A program made the translations under genes and the position numbers. The notes under the pieces are model-generated. The model searched no databases and had not been told where the DNA came from. It worked only from the letters and a program-made list of their open reading frames with translations. Shown here in pieces: positions 15,140 to 23,129 of a stretch of 41,518 bases of DNA. Location of the stretch: contig JAPKBR010000030.1 in assembly GCA_028823345.1 (NCBI GenBank), forward strand, positions 1 to 41,518. The letters run 5' to 3'. Every line of letters begins with the position of its first letter. Positions within the stretch are counted from its first letter, which is position 1. This DNA comes from Planctomycetota bacterium (GTDB taxonomy: Bacteria > Planctomycetota > UBA1135 > GCA-002686595).

Positions 15140-15462
15140 AGGGTGATGACCTTATCGGCCCGGTCCATCTCGCGAACAATCGTGTCCATGTCCGAAAGGC
15201 GCCCCACGGCCAGGTCCACGCCGAGGGCATCGACGCAAGTTCCACAGGGAAGGAGTTCGACGCCCCGTTCCTCGAGCGCGCTCAGTTCCCCGAGTATGGC
15301 ACTGGAACGGTCCAGCAAGCGCGTGCCGGTGTTGTAAAACAGAATCGCGTCGAGATCCTCGATCGCGATGCTCTTGCGCAAGAAGGTGGCGAGGATTTTT
15401 TGGCCCAGGGGGCGATCCCCGTGGCCCATCTGGTCTTGGTTGATCAGGATGATAGTTTTCAT
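15136..15462 (-). CDS. DsrE-fold protein, YedF-like (selenium metabolism family)
   Basis: A 108-residue protein beginning MKTIILINQDQMGHGD, followed by FYNTGTRLL, LPCGTCVDALGVDLAVGRLSDM and ADKVITL. These match the DsrE-like C-terminal domain of the family called selenium metabolism protein YedF, including the paired cysteines of CGTC (Cys73, Cys76). In that family a TusA domain normally precedes this part; here it is absent, and no selD or selA is visible nearby. A sulfur- or selenium-relay role is possible but unproven. I chose the ATG at 15462 because the conserved strand starts there; a longer frame from 15525 adds an unconserved Arg-rich leader. The stop overlaps the secreted hydrolase gene by four bases. 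Confidence 0.78.
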   Translation of the reverse strand: MKTIILINQDQMGHGDRPLGQKILATFLRKSIAIEDLDAILFYNTGTRLLDRSSAILGELSALEERGVELLPCGTCVDALGVDLAVGRLSDMDTIVREMDRADKVITL

Positions 15463-15542
15463 GGGTGCTGTTGGGCGATGTTGGCCGTGTGTCCTCAAGA
15501 TCATATCCCGACAACTGCCCACCAAGTCGCTACTGTCTTTCC

Positions 15543-16376
15543 ATGCGCATCGACGCCCATCAACACTTTTGGTCCTACGACCCGGTCACCTACGATTGGA
15601 TTGGTCCGGGGATGGAGGTCTTGGCTCGGGATTTCCTGCCAGCACACCTCCTGCCTGAGCTGGAATCGCAAGCCATGGAGGGTGCAATCTGCGTGCAGGC
15701 CCGCCACGACGAAGACGAAACCCGCTGGCTACTGGAATTGGCAGGGGCCACGCCCCAGTTGCTGGGGGTGGTGGGGTGGACAGACCTTTGCGCGGAGGAC
15801 ATCGACGAGCGCTTGGGCCAGTTGATGCAAAACCCGCTGCTGCTTGGGCTGCGCCATGTTCTGCAAGATGAATCAGACGATCGATTCATGTTGCGGCCGG
15901 ACTTTTTGAACGGCATCGCATGCCTTGCAAAACATGGACGGGTGTATGACCTGCTCTTGCATCCGCGCCATTTGGCCCCGGCTGTTGAGTTGGTGGACTT
16001 AGCCCCAGATCAAGCATTCGTGCTGGACCACCTAGGGAAGCCCCGCATCAAGGACGGTGTCCTCGAGCCCTGGGGCAAGGACCTAGAGCAACTGGCCCAG
16101 CGGCCCAACGTAGCCTGCAAACTCTCGGGGCTAGTGACCGAAGCGGACTGGGCAAACTGGACTGCGGCGGACCTTGCGCCCTACCTTGATCGAGCTCTCG
16201 AAGCCTTCGGCCACGAGCGGCTGCTGTTCGGATCAGACTGGCCAGTTTGTAATCTTGCTGGCACCTATGAGCAGATTCACCAAGTCTTAAGTGATTGGGC
16301 CAGCGCCCTCACCCCCGGCGAACAAGCTGCTCTCTTTGGTACGAATGCTGAACGGATCTACCTAAACCCATGCTAA
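15543..16376 (+). CDS. L-fuconolactonase-like amidohydrolase
   Basis: A 277-residue member of the amidohydrolase_2 family (COG3618). The start MRIDAHQHFW gives the HxH metal pair (His6, His8); further conserved blocks are GVVGWTDL, GLRHVLQDE, LDLLLHPRHL-like DLLLHPRHL, FVLDHLGKPRI, CKLSGLVTEADWANW and LFGSDWPVCNLA with the catalytic Asp. The combination CKLSGLVTEA plus FGSDWPVC is the signature I associate with L-fuconolactonase and L-rhamnono-lactonase, which open sugar lactones to the free acid. The ATG at 15543 is chosen because a longer frame from 15465 adds 26 residues without conservation. It overlaps the next gene by seven bases, so both are one operon. The exact sugar cannot be read from sequence; L-fucose is favoured by the UxaA and Lut genes downstream. 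Confidence 0.85.
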   Translation: MRIDAHQHFWSYDPVTYDWIGPGMEVLARDFLPAHLLPELESQAMEGAICVQARHDEDETRWLLELAGATPQLLGVVGWTDLCAEDIDERLGQLMQNPLLLGLRHVLQDESDDRFMLRPDFLNGIACLAKHGRVYDLLLHPRHLAPAVELVDLAPDQAFVLDHLGKPRIKDGVLEPWGKDLEQLAQRPNVACKLSGLVTEADWANWTAADLAPYLDRALEAFGHERLLFGSDWPVCNLAGTYEQIHQVLSDWASALTPGEQAALFGTNAERIYLNPC

Positions 16377-17860
16377 CCCTCACCTGCACCCTCTTGCTTG
16401 CCGTTGGAGCAATCCAAACGCCCGCCCCGCGCACCCCGCGTGCACTAATGGTCTTCATCGACGGCTTTGTGCCGGATGCAATTGCCACGTCTAAGACCCC
16501 AACTCTGGATCGTTTGATACGGAATGGGGCCTGGAGTATGCGCGCAAGGGCCGAGAGCACCACCATCAGTGGATCCGGCTGGAGCACCTTTCACACGGGG
16601 GTGCACTGGGACAAACACGGCATCCCGGACAACAACTTCTCCACGCCGAACACCACTGAATACCCATCGATCCTCTTGCGGCTGAGGGAAAAACTCCCGA
16701 AAGCAGTCACCGTATCCGCCCAGTCTTGGAAACCCATCCAAGAGTTCCTGGTCGCCCCGGCACAGCCCACCCACAGTGGTTACTACGACTACTATCAGTT
16801 CCACCTGGACTATTTTGATGACCGTAGTTGCGATGAACTGTGTGTGAACTTCCTAAGGCCTCTCTTGGATCGCGAGCCCATCGATCTTGCGGTGGTCATG
16901 TTCGGAGAGCTTGATGGGGTGGGACACATGGATGGCAACCGCCACTATCACGCGGGAGATTCGGAGTACCAGCGCATGTTGGGCATGGTGGATGAACGCC
17001 TTGGGCGCCTCATCGCCAGCATTGAAAATCGCCCGACCTATGACCAAGAGGATTGGCTGATCGCAATCACCGCCGATCACTCGGGGTCCCAAAGAGGCGG
17101 CCACGGCCTCAATATCCCCGAGCACCGGGAGATGCCCATGATCCTCAGCGGTGGCAAAATTGTCCCCGGCAAGATTTGGCCCCCACCGAGTGCAGCCGAC
17201 CTAGTGCCCACGGTGCTTGAACATCTCGGTGTAACCCCTGATCCCGCCTGGGGCCTCGACGGCCGCGCCTTGGCAGAAACAGCAACTCGTAAACCTGGCG
17301 CGGCGATTGGTGTCAATCTGATTTTCAACGGTGGTGGCGAATGGGACCGGCCCTTCCATGGGTTTAAAGGTCAGCCCGATGCTTCTATCGCGGGCTGGGA
17401 AGATCCCGGCTGGATGTCCTTGATCGCATATGGAGCGAAAGAGTTCTTGGAGGCCCCCAAGAACACCGAGGCCTCGGTAGGTCGCGGCTTCTTCGCCGCC
17501 AACGACACCAAGAATGGAGCGCGCATGGAGCAAACCATCGACTTGACACCGATCAAGGAAGCCTTCATCCAGGGCTGCAACTTCAAGCTCTCCGCATTAC
17601 TGGGAAACCGCGGACCTGAAGGGGATGCCCTACGGGTGACCGTGTCCTTCCTCAATGCAAAGGGCGAACTCCTCGAACGCGCCGAGCTTCCCCCTCTCAC
17701 CGCCGATCAACGCATGGGGGCGGCGACCATGCGTCCGGCCCAGACACTCGGCCTGGTTCCGCCGGACGCAATCAGCGCCAAGGTCACGGTGGAAACCCCC
17801 CGTCGCGGCGGATCCCACGGTGGCTTTGCAGATAACCTGGTGTTGGTCCTTCAGGACTGA
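16370..17860 (+). CDS. Exported alkaline-phosphatase-superfamily phosphodiesterase
   Basis: A 496-residue protein with a signal peptide (about 1-15) and an alkaline phosphatase/NPP-type catalytic domain to about residue 305. Metal and active-site blocks: VFIDGF (Asp31), TTISGSGWSTFHTGVHWDKHGI (nucleophile Ser/Thr in the first part), GELDGVGHMDG (Asp and His), ITADHSG (Asp-His) and RGGHG (His). Enzymes of this layout cleave phosphate mono- or diesters in the periplasm. The C-terminal 180 residues form a separate beta-rich domain (GVNLIFNGGGEWDRPF near 315, then strands to the end) which I do not recognise and which could bind carbohydrate. It overlaps the lactonase gene by seven bases. Substrate unknown; the converging slipin gene starts only 11 bases after its stop. 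Confidence 0.82.
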   Translation: MLTLTCTLLLAVGAIQTPAPRTPRALMVFIDGFVPDAIATSKTPTLDRLIRNGAWSMRARAESTTISGSGWSTFHTGVHWDKHGIPDNNFSTPNTTEYPSILLRLREKLPKAVTVSAQSWKPIQEFLVAPAQPTHSGYYDYYQFHLDYFDDRSCDELCVNFLRPLLDREPIDLAVVMFGELDGVGHMDGNRHYHAGDSEYQRMLGMVDERLGRLIASIENRPTYDQEDWLIAITADHSGSQRGGHGLNIPEHREMPMILSGGKIVPGKIWPPPSAADLVPTVLEHLGVTPDPAWGLDGRALAETATRKPGAAIGVNLIFNGGGEWDRPFHGFKGQPDASIAGWEDPGWMSLIAYGAKEFLEAPKNTEASVGRGFFAANDTKNGARMEQTIDLTPIKEAFIQGCNFKLSALLGNRGPEGDALRVTVSFLNAKGELLERAELPPLTADQRMGAATMRPAQTLGLVPPDAISAKVTVETPRRGGSHGGFADNLVLVLQD

Positions 17861-17871
17861 CGGCCCGGCCC

Positions 17872-18822
17872 CTAGGCGCCGTTGCCCTTGAACATCTCGC
17901 GCAGGCTTCCAAGGCTGCCGAGGGCAGCGCTGGATTCGAAAGGCAGGAAGACTGTCTTGTCGCCGCCGCTGCCCACGCCAATCTCAGAGAGGGTGCCCAG
18001 GTACTTCATGGCGATCAGGTAATCCGCTGGATTCATTTGCTCCCGTTCAAGGGCAGCTGCCACCACCGCGATGGACTCTGCTTCGCCCTGGGCCTTGAGA
18101 ATGCGGCTCTGACGCTCACCCTCGGCCTCGGCGATCAGGGAACCCCTCTCACCCTCGGCGCGCAGAATCTTGGATTGCTTGACGCCCTCGGCCTCCAGAA
18201 TGGTCGCCCGACGTTCCCGCTCGGCGCGCATCTGCATCTCCATGGCTTCGCGCACGGTGGTTGGCGGATCGATGTCTTGGATCTCAACCCGATTGACCTT
18301 CACGCCCCACTTATCCGTGGCATCATCGAGCACCGTACGCATCTTGCCGTTGATCTCATCACGCGAGCTCAACGTCGCGTCAAGAGCCAACTCGCCGATG
18401 ATATTCCGCAAGGTGGTCTGAGCCAATTTCTCAATGGCGTTGGGCAGGTTCTTGACCTCATAGACTGCGCGGCGAGGATCGGTAATCTGATAATAGAGCA
18501 GACCATTGATCTCAATCACCACGTTGTCCGCGGTGATCACCGATTGCTTGGGGAAATCAAACACCTGCTCGCGCAAGTCGACGGTTTTGGAATTCTGTTC
18601 GCGCACGATGTCCACGCCCTTCAGGTTTGTGACCCTCGTACGCCAAAGAATCGGGCGGGGCTTGTCGACCAGGGGGAAAATCAAGTTCAATCCCGGTGCA
18701 AGAATGCGCCGGAACTTGCCCAGGCGTTCGATGACCATGACCTCGGCTTGGGTGACGATCTTGAGACCAAGGGCCGCGCCGATGAGAACGACGGCGACGA
18801 AAGCGGATACGACATAGAGCAT
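17872..18822 (-). CDS. Slipin (SPFH/Band 7 membrane protein)
   Basis: A 316-residue stomatin-like protein: one N-terminal membrane segment (about 2-22), an SPFH domain (EVMVIERLGKFRRILAPGLNLIFP to about residue 170, with the characteristic VDLREQVFDFPKQSVITADNV), a coiled-coil tail rich in Ala/Glu repeats (EAEGVKQSKILRAEGERGS) and a short C-terminal hydrophobic end. These proteins form oligomeric membrane microdomain scaffolds, usually paired with NfeD, as here: the NfeD gene lies 77 bases upstream on the same strand. AGGA lies 7 bases before the ATG, supporting the start. Length and domain order are normal for QmcA/paraslipin-type proteins. Confidence 0.93.
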   Translation of the reverse strand: MLYVVSAFVAVVLIGAALGLKIVTQAEVMVIERLGKFRRILAPGLNLIFPLVDKPRPILWRTRVTNLKGVDIVREQNSKTVDLREQVFDFPKQSVITADNVVIEINGLLYYQITDPRRAVYEVKNLPNAIEKLAQTTLRNIIGELALDATLSSRDEINGKMRTVLDDATDKWGVKVNRVEIQDIDPPTTVREAMEMQMRAERERRATILEAEGVKQSKILRAEGERGSLIAEAEGERQSRILKAQGEAESIAVVAAALEREQMNPADYLIAMKYLGTLSEIGVGSGGDKTVFLPFESSAALGSLGSLREMFKGNGA

Positions 18823-18899
18823 GGGTTTTTCCTGGTTACTAGGTTATGGGGGGCATTCGATCGCACGAAAATCACGATCTCTCAACGAAAGGGCAGGGG

Positions 18900-19397
18900 T
18901 TAATTCTGAGCTTGCACGCGCACCGAATTGCCATCGACCCTGACAACGGTCACGCTGACCCCAACTTGGATTTCAGAGTCTGCGGCGGCGCGCCATTCTT
19001 CCCCGCGAATCTTGACACGCCCGGAACTGCTGGGAGTAATAGGCTCGGTGACCATGGCGGACACACCTACCAAGGCATCCACATTGGAAGGGGTTCCCCC
19101 TTCCTTGGCATGGCGGACGATGATCGGACGCAAGATCAATAGCCCAATCATGGTGCCGAAGATGAATCCCCACAGTTGACCGTTCATGCCCACGCCAAAG
19201 GCAGCAAGGGTTGCAGAGAGCAGAGTGCCTGGGACAAAGGCCCCCAACAAGAACCCCATGGTCAAGAACTCGGCTACGACCAGGAGCGCACTGGCCACAA
19301 GCCAAAACTCCCAGCACATGAGAGTTTCCGGCTGAATAAACTCAAAGAGCTGCTCGAAGAACCCCTTGGATTCTGTGTTTGGAAGGATGCTGACCAT
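18900..19397 (-). CDS. NfeD-like membrane protein
   Basis: A 165-residue short-type NfeD protein. It has two to three hydrophobic segments (WEFWLVASALLVVAEFLTMGFLLGAFVPG and QLWGFIFGTMIGLLILRPI), then a C-terminal OB-fold (ALVGVSAMVTEPI, GRVKIRGEEWRAAAD, VGVSVTVVRVDGNSVRVQ). NfeD proteins bind slipins and help assemble the membrane scaffold; the slipin gene follows at once. I place the start at the ATG 19397: a longer frame up to 19496 would add 33 Pro/Ala-rich residues that do not resemble the family. The neighbouring UxaA operon runs divergently. Confidence 0.88.
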   Translation of the reverse strand: MVSILPNTESKGFFEQLFEFIQPETLMCWEFWLVASALLVVAEFLTMGFLLGAFVPGTLLSATLAAFGVGMNGQLWGFIFGTMIGLLILRPIIVRHAKEGGTPSNVDALVGVSAMVTEPITPSSSGRVKIRGEEWRAAADSEIQVGVSVTVVRVDGNSVRVQAQN

Positions 19398-19499
19398 GGC
19401 GGCGGTTGGGGGTTGAGGGTCCGGTGTCGTTTGCTTGGGCGATGGCGCATCATAGGCAGCCCCGGGGGCACCCGCGGGGCAGTCCGCCCATTCCAACGG

Positions 19500-19517
19500 C
19501 TCGTAGCCCCTTACGAG
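19500..19517. other. Short inverted repeat in the nfeD/uxaA divergent spacer
   Basis: CTCGTA (19500-19505) and TACGAG (19512-19517) form a 6-base perfect stem with a 6-base loop. It lies in the spacer between the nfeD and UxaA-type genes and could be an operator half-site pair. No convincing promoter elements were seen beside it. Confidence 0.3.
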
Positions 19518-19633
19518 CGGTTACTACGCCTACGGCTCGCCCTTATTGCAGTGCTTGATGGGAATAAATCACCACCAAGCCCTCCCTCGCCCGGGAGCCT
19601 AAAAGGTCCCGCCAGCGCACCCTATCTGTTAGG

Positions 19634-21238
19634 ATGACGAACGACCTCACCAACGCCTCTTCGATGCCGCCCCCCACCCAATTGTCCATACCCCTAGCGT
19701 CTTGCGCGATTCAAGTGCGCACGGTCGATCAGGTGGCCGTAGCTCGACGAGGGCTTGAAGCTCAACAACTAATCGAATTGCCCGATGGGCGCATCGTTCG
19801 GTTGACCACCCCGGTCCCCCCGGGGCATCGCTTTGCCCTGGTCCCTCTGCCCGAGGGCACGACCGTTCTGCAATACGGATCACCCATCGGGACGAGCACA
19901 GGCATTGCCGAAGGGGAAAGTTTGACGCAGAAGAACCTGAATCACAAGGTTCCCCTCGTGCGCAACATCCCGAGCGATCTGCACAATCCGGCGCCCATTC
20001 CCCTTTCCCCCGAGGAAGCGGGCACGTTCCAAGGATTCCGGCGCCCCAACGGATCTGTGGGTCTACGGAACTTTGTCCTCATTGTCCCCACCAGCATGTG
20101 CGCCAGCCATGAGGCCCGGGAAATTGCAACGCGCGCGGAGTACACCCTCCTGGACAAGGAACTCCACCCGGGCGTCGACGGCGTTATCGCCCTGCCCCAT
20201 GGCCGTGGCTGTGGCAACAACGACGGGGATCCCATCGAATATCTGTTGCGCGTCCTTCGCAACTACGCTGCCCACCCCAATGTGGGCGCGGTCCTTTTCA
20301 TCGGTCTTGGCTGCGAGAAAACCGGCTTGGAAATGTTCAAGGCCTATCTCAAGGCCCACGGCGGCCTAGGCTGGGACAAGCCTAGCGCCAGTATTTCGAT
20401 TCAACAATTGGGCGGGACGCGGCCGGCGATTGACCAGGGCTTGAAGGAAGTGCACTCGCTCCTGGACTCCATCAAAGACGCAACGCGCGAGACGATCCCC
20501 CTGAGCGAACTCACCCTGGGGGTCAAATGCGGTGGTTCCGATGGTTTCAGCGGCCTATCCGCCAACCCGGCCCTAGGGCAAACGGTGGACCTCTTGATCC
20601 GCGCCGGAGGCACGGTCTTGATCACCGAGGTGCCCGAGTTCTGCGGCGCCGAACACCTATTTGCCGCCCGCGCCAAAGACGCAACCGTAGCGGCAGAAAT
20701 CCACGATGCGGTGGACTGGTATCGCACCCACGCGGCCAGCGTTGGAGCAAAACTTGATCAAAACCCAAGCCCGGGAAACATCGCCGGTGGCCTACTGAAC
20801 ATCACGATCAAGGCCCTCGGCGCCATGGCCAAGGGCGGCAGTACGCGCGTGGAAGGTGTCACCGATTACGCGTCGCCCCCAGAGGGTAAGGGACTTTGGC
20901 TGATGCAGGGTCCGGGCTATGACCAGGAAAGCACGCCGGGTCTGGTTGCTGCCGGCGCCCAAGCGGTCATATTCACAACCGGCCGCGGCACGACAATTGG
21001 CAACGCGATTGCACCAGTTCTCAAGCTGGCCTCCAACACGCCCCTGTTCGAGCGCATGGGCGGAGACGTCGACCTCTCAGCCGGCGGGATCATCGACGGC
21101 ACCGAAACCGCCGAGGATGTGGGCAAAAGAGTTCTCGAACATCTGCGCCGCACCGCATCCGGCGAAGTGTTGGCTTGCGCCGAAGTGAACGGGCATCGCG
21201 AGTTTGGATTCTGGGGCGGCGCAGCCATCAGCCTCTAG
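19634..21238 (+). CDS. UxaA-type sugar-acid dehydratase
   Basis: A 534-residue full-length altronate/galactarate-dehydratase family protein. An N-terminal SAF domain (about 60-120; LNHKVPLVRNI holds the conserved His-Lys) is followed by the catalytic UxaA region starting GFRRPNGSVGLRNFVLIVPTSMCAS. Key blocks are ALPHGRGCGNN, LFIGLGCEKTG, LGVKCGGSDGFSGLSANPALG, VPEFCGAEH and IFTTGRGTTIGNAIAPVLKL; the Cys/His residues are those that bind Fe in the family. These enzymes dehydrate aldonic or aldaric acids to 2-keto-3-deoxy acids. In the Campylobacter jejuni fucose locus, UxaA-like proteins are encoded together with a lactonase, which is the model for this locus. The gene leads an operon: the dehydrogenase starts 13 bases after its stop. 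About 25 unconserved residues precede the first strand, so the start is uncertain. Confidence 0.88.
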   Translation: MTNDLTNASSMPPPTQLSIPLASCAIQVRTVDQVAVARRGLEAQQLIELPDGRIVRLTTPVPPGHRFALVPLPEGTTVLQYGSPIGTSTGIAEGESLTQKNLNHKVPLVRNIPSDLHNPAPIPLSPEEAGTFQGFRRPNGSVGLRNFVLIVPTSMCASHEAREIATRAEYTLLDKELHPGVDGVIALPHGRGCGNNDGDPIEYLLRVLRNYAAHPNVGAVLFIGLGCEKTGLEMFKAYLKAHGGLGWDKPSASISIQQLGGTRPAIDQGLKEVHSLLDSIKDATRETIPLSELTLGVKCGGSDGFSGLSANPALGQTVDLLIRAGGTVLITEVPEFCGAEHLFAARAKDATVAAEIHDAVDWYRTHAASVGAKLDQNPSPGNIAGGLLNITIKALGAMAKGGSTRVEGVTDYASPPEGKGLWLMQGPGYDQESTPGLVAAGAQAVIFTTGRGTTIGNAIAPVLKLASNTPLFERMGGDVDLSAGGIIDGTETAEDVGKRVLEHLRRTASGEVLACAEVNGHREFGFWGGAAISL

Positions 21239-21251
21239 TAATCTACAAACC

Positions 21252-22412
21252 ATGAGCAACACGACCCGCGCCTGCGCCCTGGTGGCTCCCCATTCGTTCA
21301 AGCTGATCGAGATTCCGGTGCCCCCCATGGGCCCCGATGACGTGCGTGTGGCCCCCCAAGCGGTGGGTGTTTGCGGCACGGATTTTCACATCGCTGACGG
21401 TGCGGGAAACTACAACCTGACCCCCAACGGCCAGGCGATCTCCCTGGAAGCAGAGCCCCAGATCCTTGGGCACGAAATCGTCGGCAAGGTCCTGGAGCGG
21501 GGATCATCCGTTCAGGACATCGAGGTTGGGCAAACCGTGGTGCTGGACCAGGGGCTCTCGTGCCTTAGCCACCAGCGCAAGAACGTCTGTGAATACTGCG
21601 CCACCGGTGCCAGCCACCAGTGCGAAACCTACACGGAATACGGCATCACCGGTTTGGCGGGAGGGTTCTCCGAAGAGCTGATCGTTCCTGCAATCAATGT
21701 CCTGGCCACAAGCGGGCAAAAGGGACCGGCGGAGTGCGCTATGACGGAGCCCTTGGCCTGCATGCTGCACACCACTGGGACGCTGGACGAAACACACCAG
21801 CGCTACACCCTCGAAAGCGCTGACCCAACCAGCCGCGTTCACACGATCTTGATCATGGGTGCGGGGCCCGCGGGCTTGCTCATGACCCAAGTCCTACGGG
21901 GAGCAGTCGGATTCCAGGGCACCTTGTTGGTCAGTGAACCCAACCCACACAAGCGCAAGCTCGTCGCTTCCTTCGGCGCAGAGACCTGGGACCCAAGTCA
22001 GCCCGGTATCGAAGAGTGGGTGCAGGAAAAATCGGGCGGACGCATGCTCGAGTGGGCGTTCGAGGCTTCGGGTGCGGGTCAAGCCATCGCCAGCATGCCT
22101 CGGCTTCTGCGCAAGCAGGCCACGGTGATCAAGTACGGCATCGGGCACCACGGCCAGGGCCTCGAACTGCTCAACGATTTCCACTGGAAAGAGCCTACCT
22201 TCCTGATGCCCGTCGGCGCCTCCAGTCCCTTTGACGAAGACGGGCGAGCGACCTACTACCGTCAGGCTCTGCAGTGGATCGAATCAGGCAAGGTCCAAGT
22301 CGAGCCCATGATCAGTCACCGCTACTCGGGCCTTGAAGAGGTGCCTAAGGCCCTTGGGGATGACCATAAGAGCCCCGAATACATCAAGGGCATCGTCGAG
22401 TTCCAGATATAG
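21252..22412 (+). CDS. Zinc-dependent medium-chain alcohol/polyol dehydrogenase
   Basis: A 386-residue MDR-superfamily dehydrogenase. Seen: catalytic zinc ligands GVCGTDFH (Cys41) and GHE (His74-Glu75), a cysteine-rich lobe (SCLSHQRKNVCEYC, then GASHQC) for structural zinc, and a Rossmann nucleotide site IMGAGPAGLLMTQVL. The spacing of the structural-zinc cysteines differs from the usual CxxCxxC block, because eight residues (LSHQRKNV) separate the first two. I start at ATG 21252, where the conserved strand begins; the longer frame overlaps the upstream gene. It lies between the UxaA dehydratase and lutA. It could oxidise the sugar itself or a 2-keto-3-deoxy acid at C4. Substrate is inferred from context only. 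Confidence 0.88.
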   Translation: MSNTTRACALVAPHSFKLIEIPVPPMGPDDVRVAPQAVGVCGTDFHIADGAGNYNLTPNGQAISLEAEPQILGHEIVGKVLERGSSVQDIEVGQTVVLDQGLSCLSHQRKNVCEYCATGASHQCETYTEYGITGLAGGFSEELIVPAINVLATSGQKGPAECAMTEPLACMLHTTGTLDETHQRYTLESADPTSRVHTILIMGAGPAGLLMTQVLRGAVGFQGTLLVSEPNPHKRKLVASFGAETWDPSQPGIEEWVQEKSGGRMLEWAFEASGAGQAIASMPRLLRKQATVIKYGIGHHGQGLELLNDFHWKEPTFLMPVGASSPFDEDGRATYYRQALQWIESGKVQVEPMISHRYSGLEEVPKALGDDHKSPEYIKGIVEFQI

Positions 22413-22415
22413 ACC

Positions 22416-23129
22416 ATGCAAGTCTCCCTTTTTGTCACCTGTTTGGTCGATCAGCTGCGGCCGGAAGTGGGTCAAGCAACCCTGGCCCTACTCGAACACG
22501 CCGGCTGCACCGTCAACTTCAACCCAAGCCAAACCTGTTGCGGCCAGCCGGCTTGCAATGCGGGCTATGAGGGTGAGGCGCAGCAAGTCGCGCGGCACAC
22601 CATGGATGTGTTGGCCGGAGATGATCCGATCGTTGTGCCGTCCGGTTCCTGTGCGGCGCAGTTGAAGCACTACGCTGACCTGTTTGATGCGGAGGACCCC
22701 GATCACGCTCGCGCTGTGGCATTAGCGCCCCGAGTGCACGAACTCTCCGCGTTCCTGGTGGACCAGATGAACTACGATGCGAGTGGCGCAAGCTTTGAGG
22801 GCACGCTTACCTGGCATGATGCCTGCCATACCCTGCGCGAGCTAGGGGTCAAAGACCAGCCACGCCACTTACTGGGGCAAGTCGCCGGAGCGCAACTGGT
22901 GGAGGCTCCCGAGTGCGAGACATGCTGCGGTTTCGGAGGCACCTTTGCGATCAAGATGCCCGAGATCTCAGTGGCCATGAGCGACCGCAAACTGGATGAG
23001 ATCATCGCGCTCGGAGTCGACAGCATTGTATCCACCGACATCTCGTGCCTGATGCAGCTTGGCGGCCGACTAATCAGCCGTGGTTCTAACATTCGTGCTT
23101 TGCACCTAGCCGAGATCCTGGCCCCATGA
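22416..23129 (+). CDS. lutA: L-lactate oxidation complex, CCG-domain subunit LutA
   Basis: A 237-residue protein equal in length to LutA of Bacillus subtilis (238). It has the two cysteine-rich CCG domains: TCCGQPACNAGYEGEA near residue 46 and ETCCGFGGTFAIKMPEIS near 168, plus WHDACHTLRELG and STDISCLMQLGG, which supply the remaining cluster cysteines. LutABC (LldEFG in Shewanella) oxidises L-lactate to pyruvate without a flavin lactate dehydrogenase. The gene begins four bases after the dehydrogenase stop and overlaps lutB by four bases (ATGA). No obvious ribosome-binding site precedes it, which suggests translational coupling. Confidence 0.93.
   Translation: MQVSLFVTCLVDQLRPEVGQATLALLEHAGCTVNFNPSQTCCGQPACNAGYEGEAQQVARHTMDVLAGDDPIVVPSGSCAAQLKHYADLFDAEDPDHARAVALAPRVHELSAFLVDQMNYDASGASFEGTLTWHDACHTLRELGVKDQPRHLLGQVAGAQLVEAPECETCCGFGGTFAIKMPEISVAMSDRKLDEIIALGVDSIVSTDISCLMQLGGRLISRGSNIRALHLAEILAP

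Noticed and set aside
18037..18903. 288-residue plus-strand open frame opposite slipin
   Set aside because: It is antisense to a strongly conserved SPFH gene; repetitive Leu/Gly/His text reflects the coiled-coil complement.
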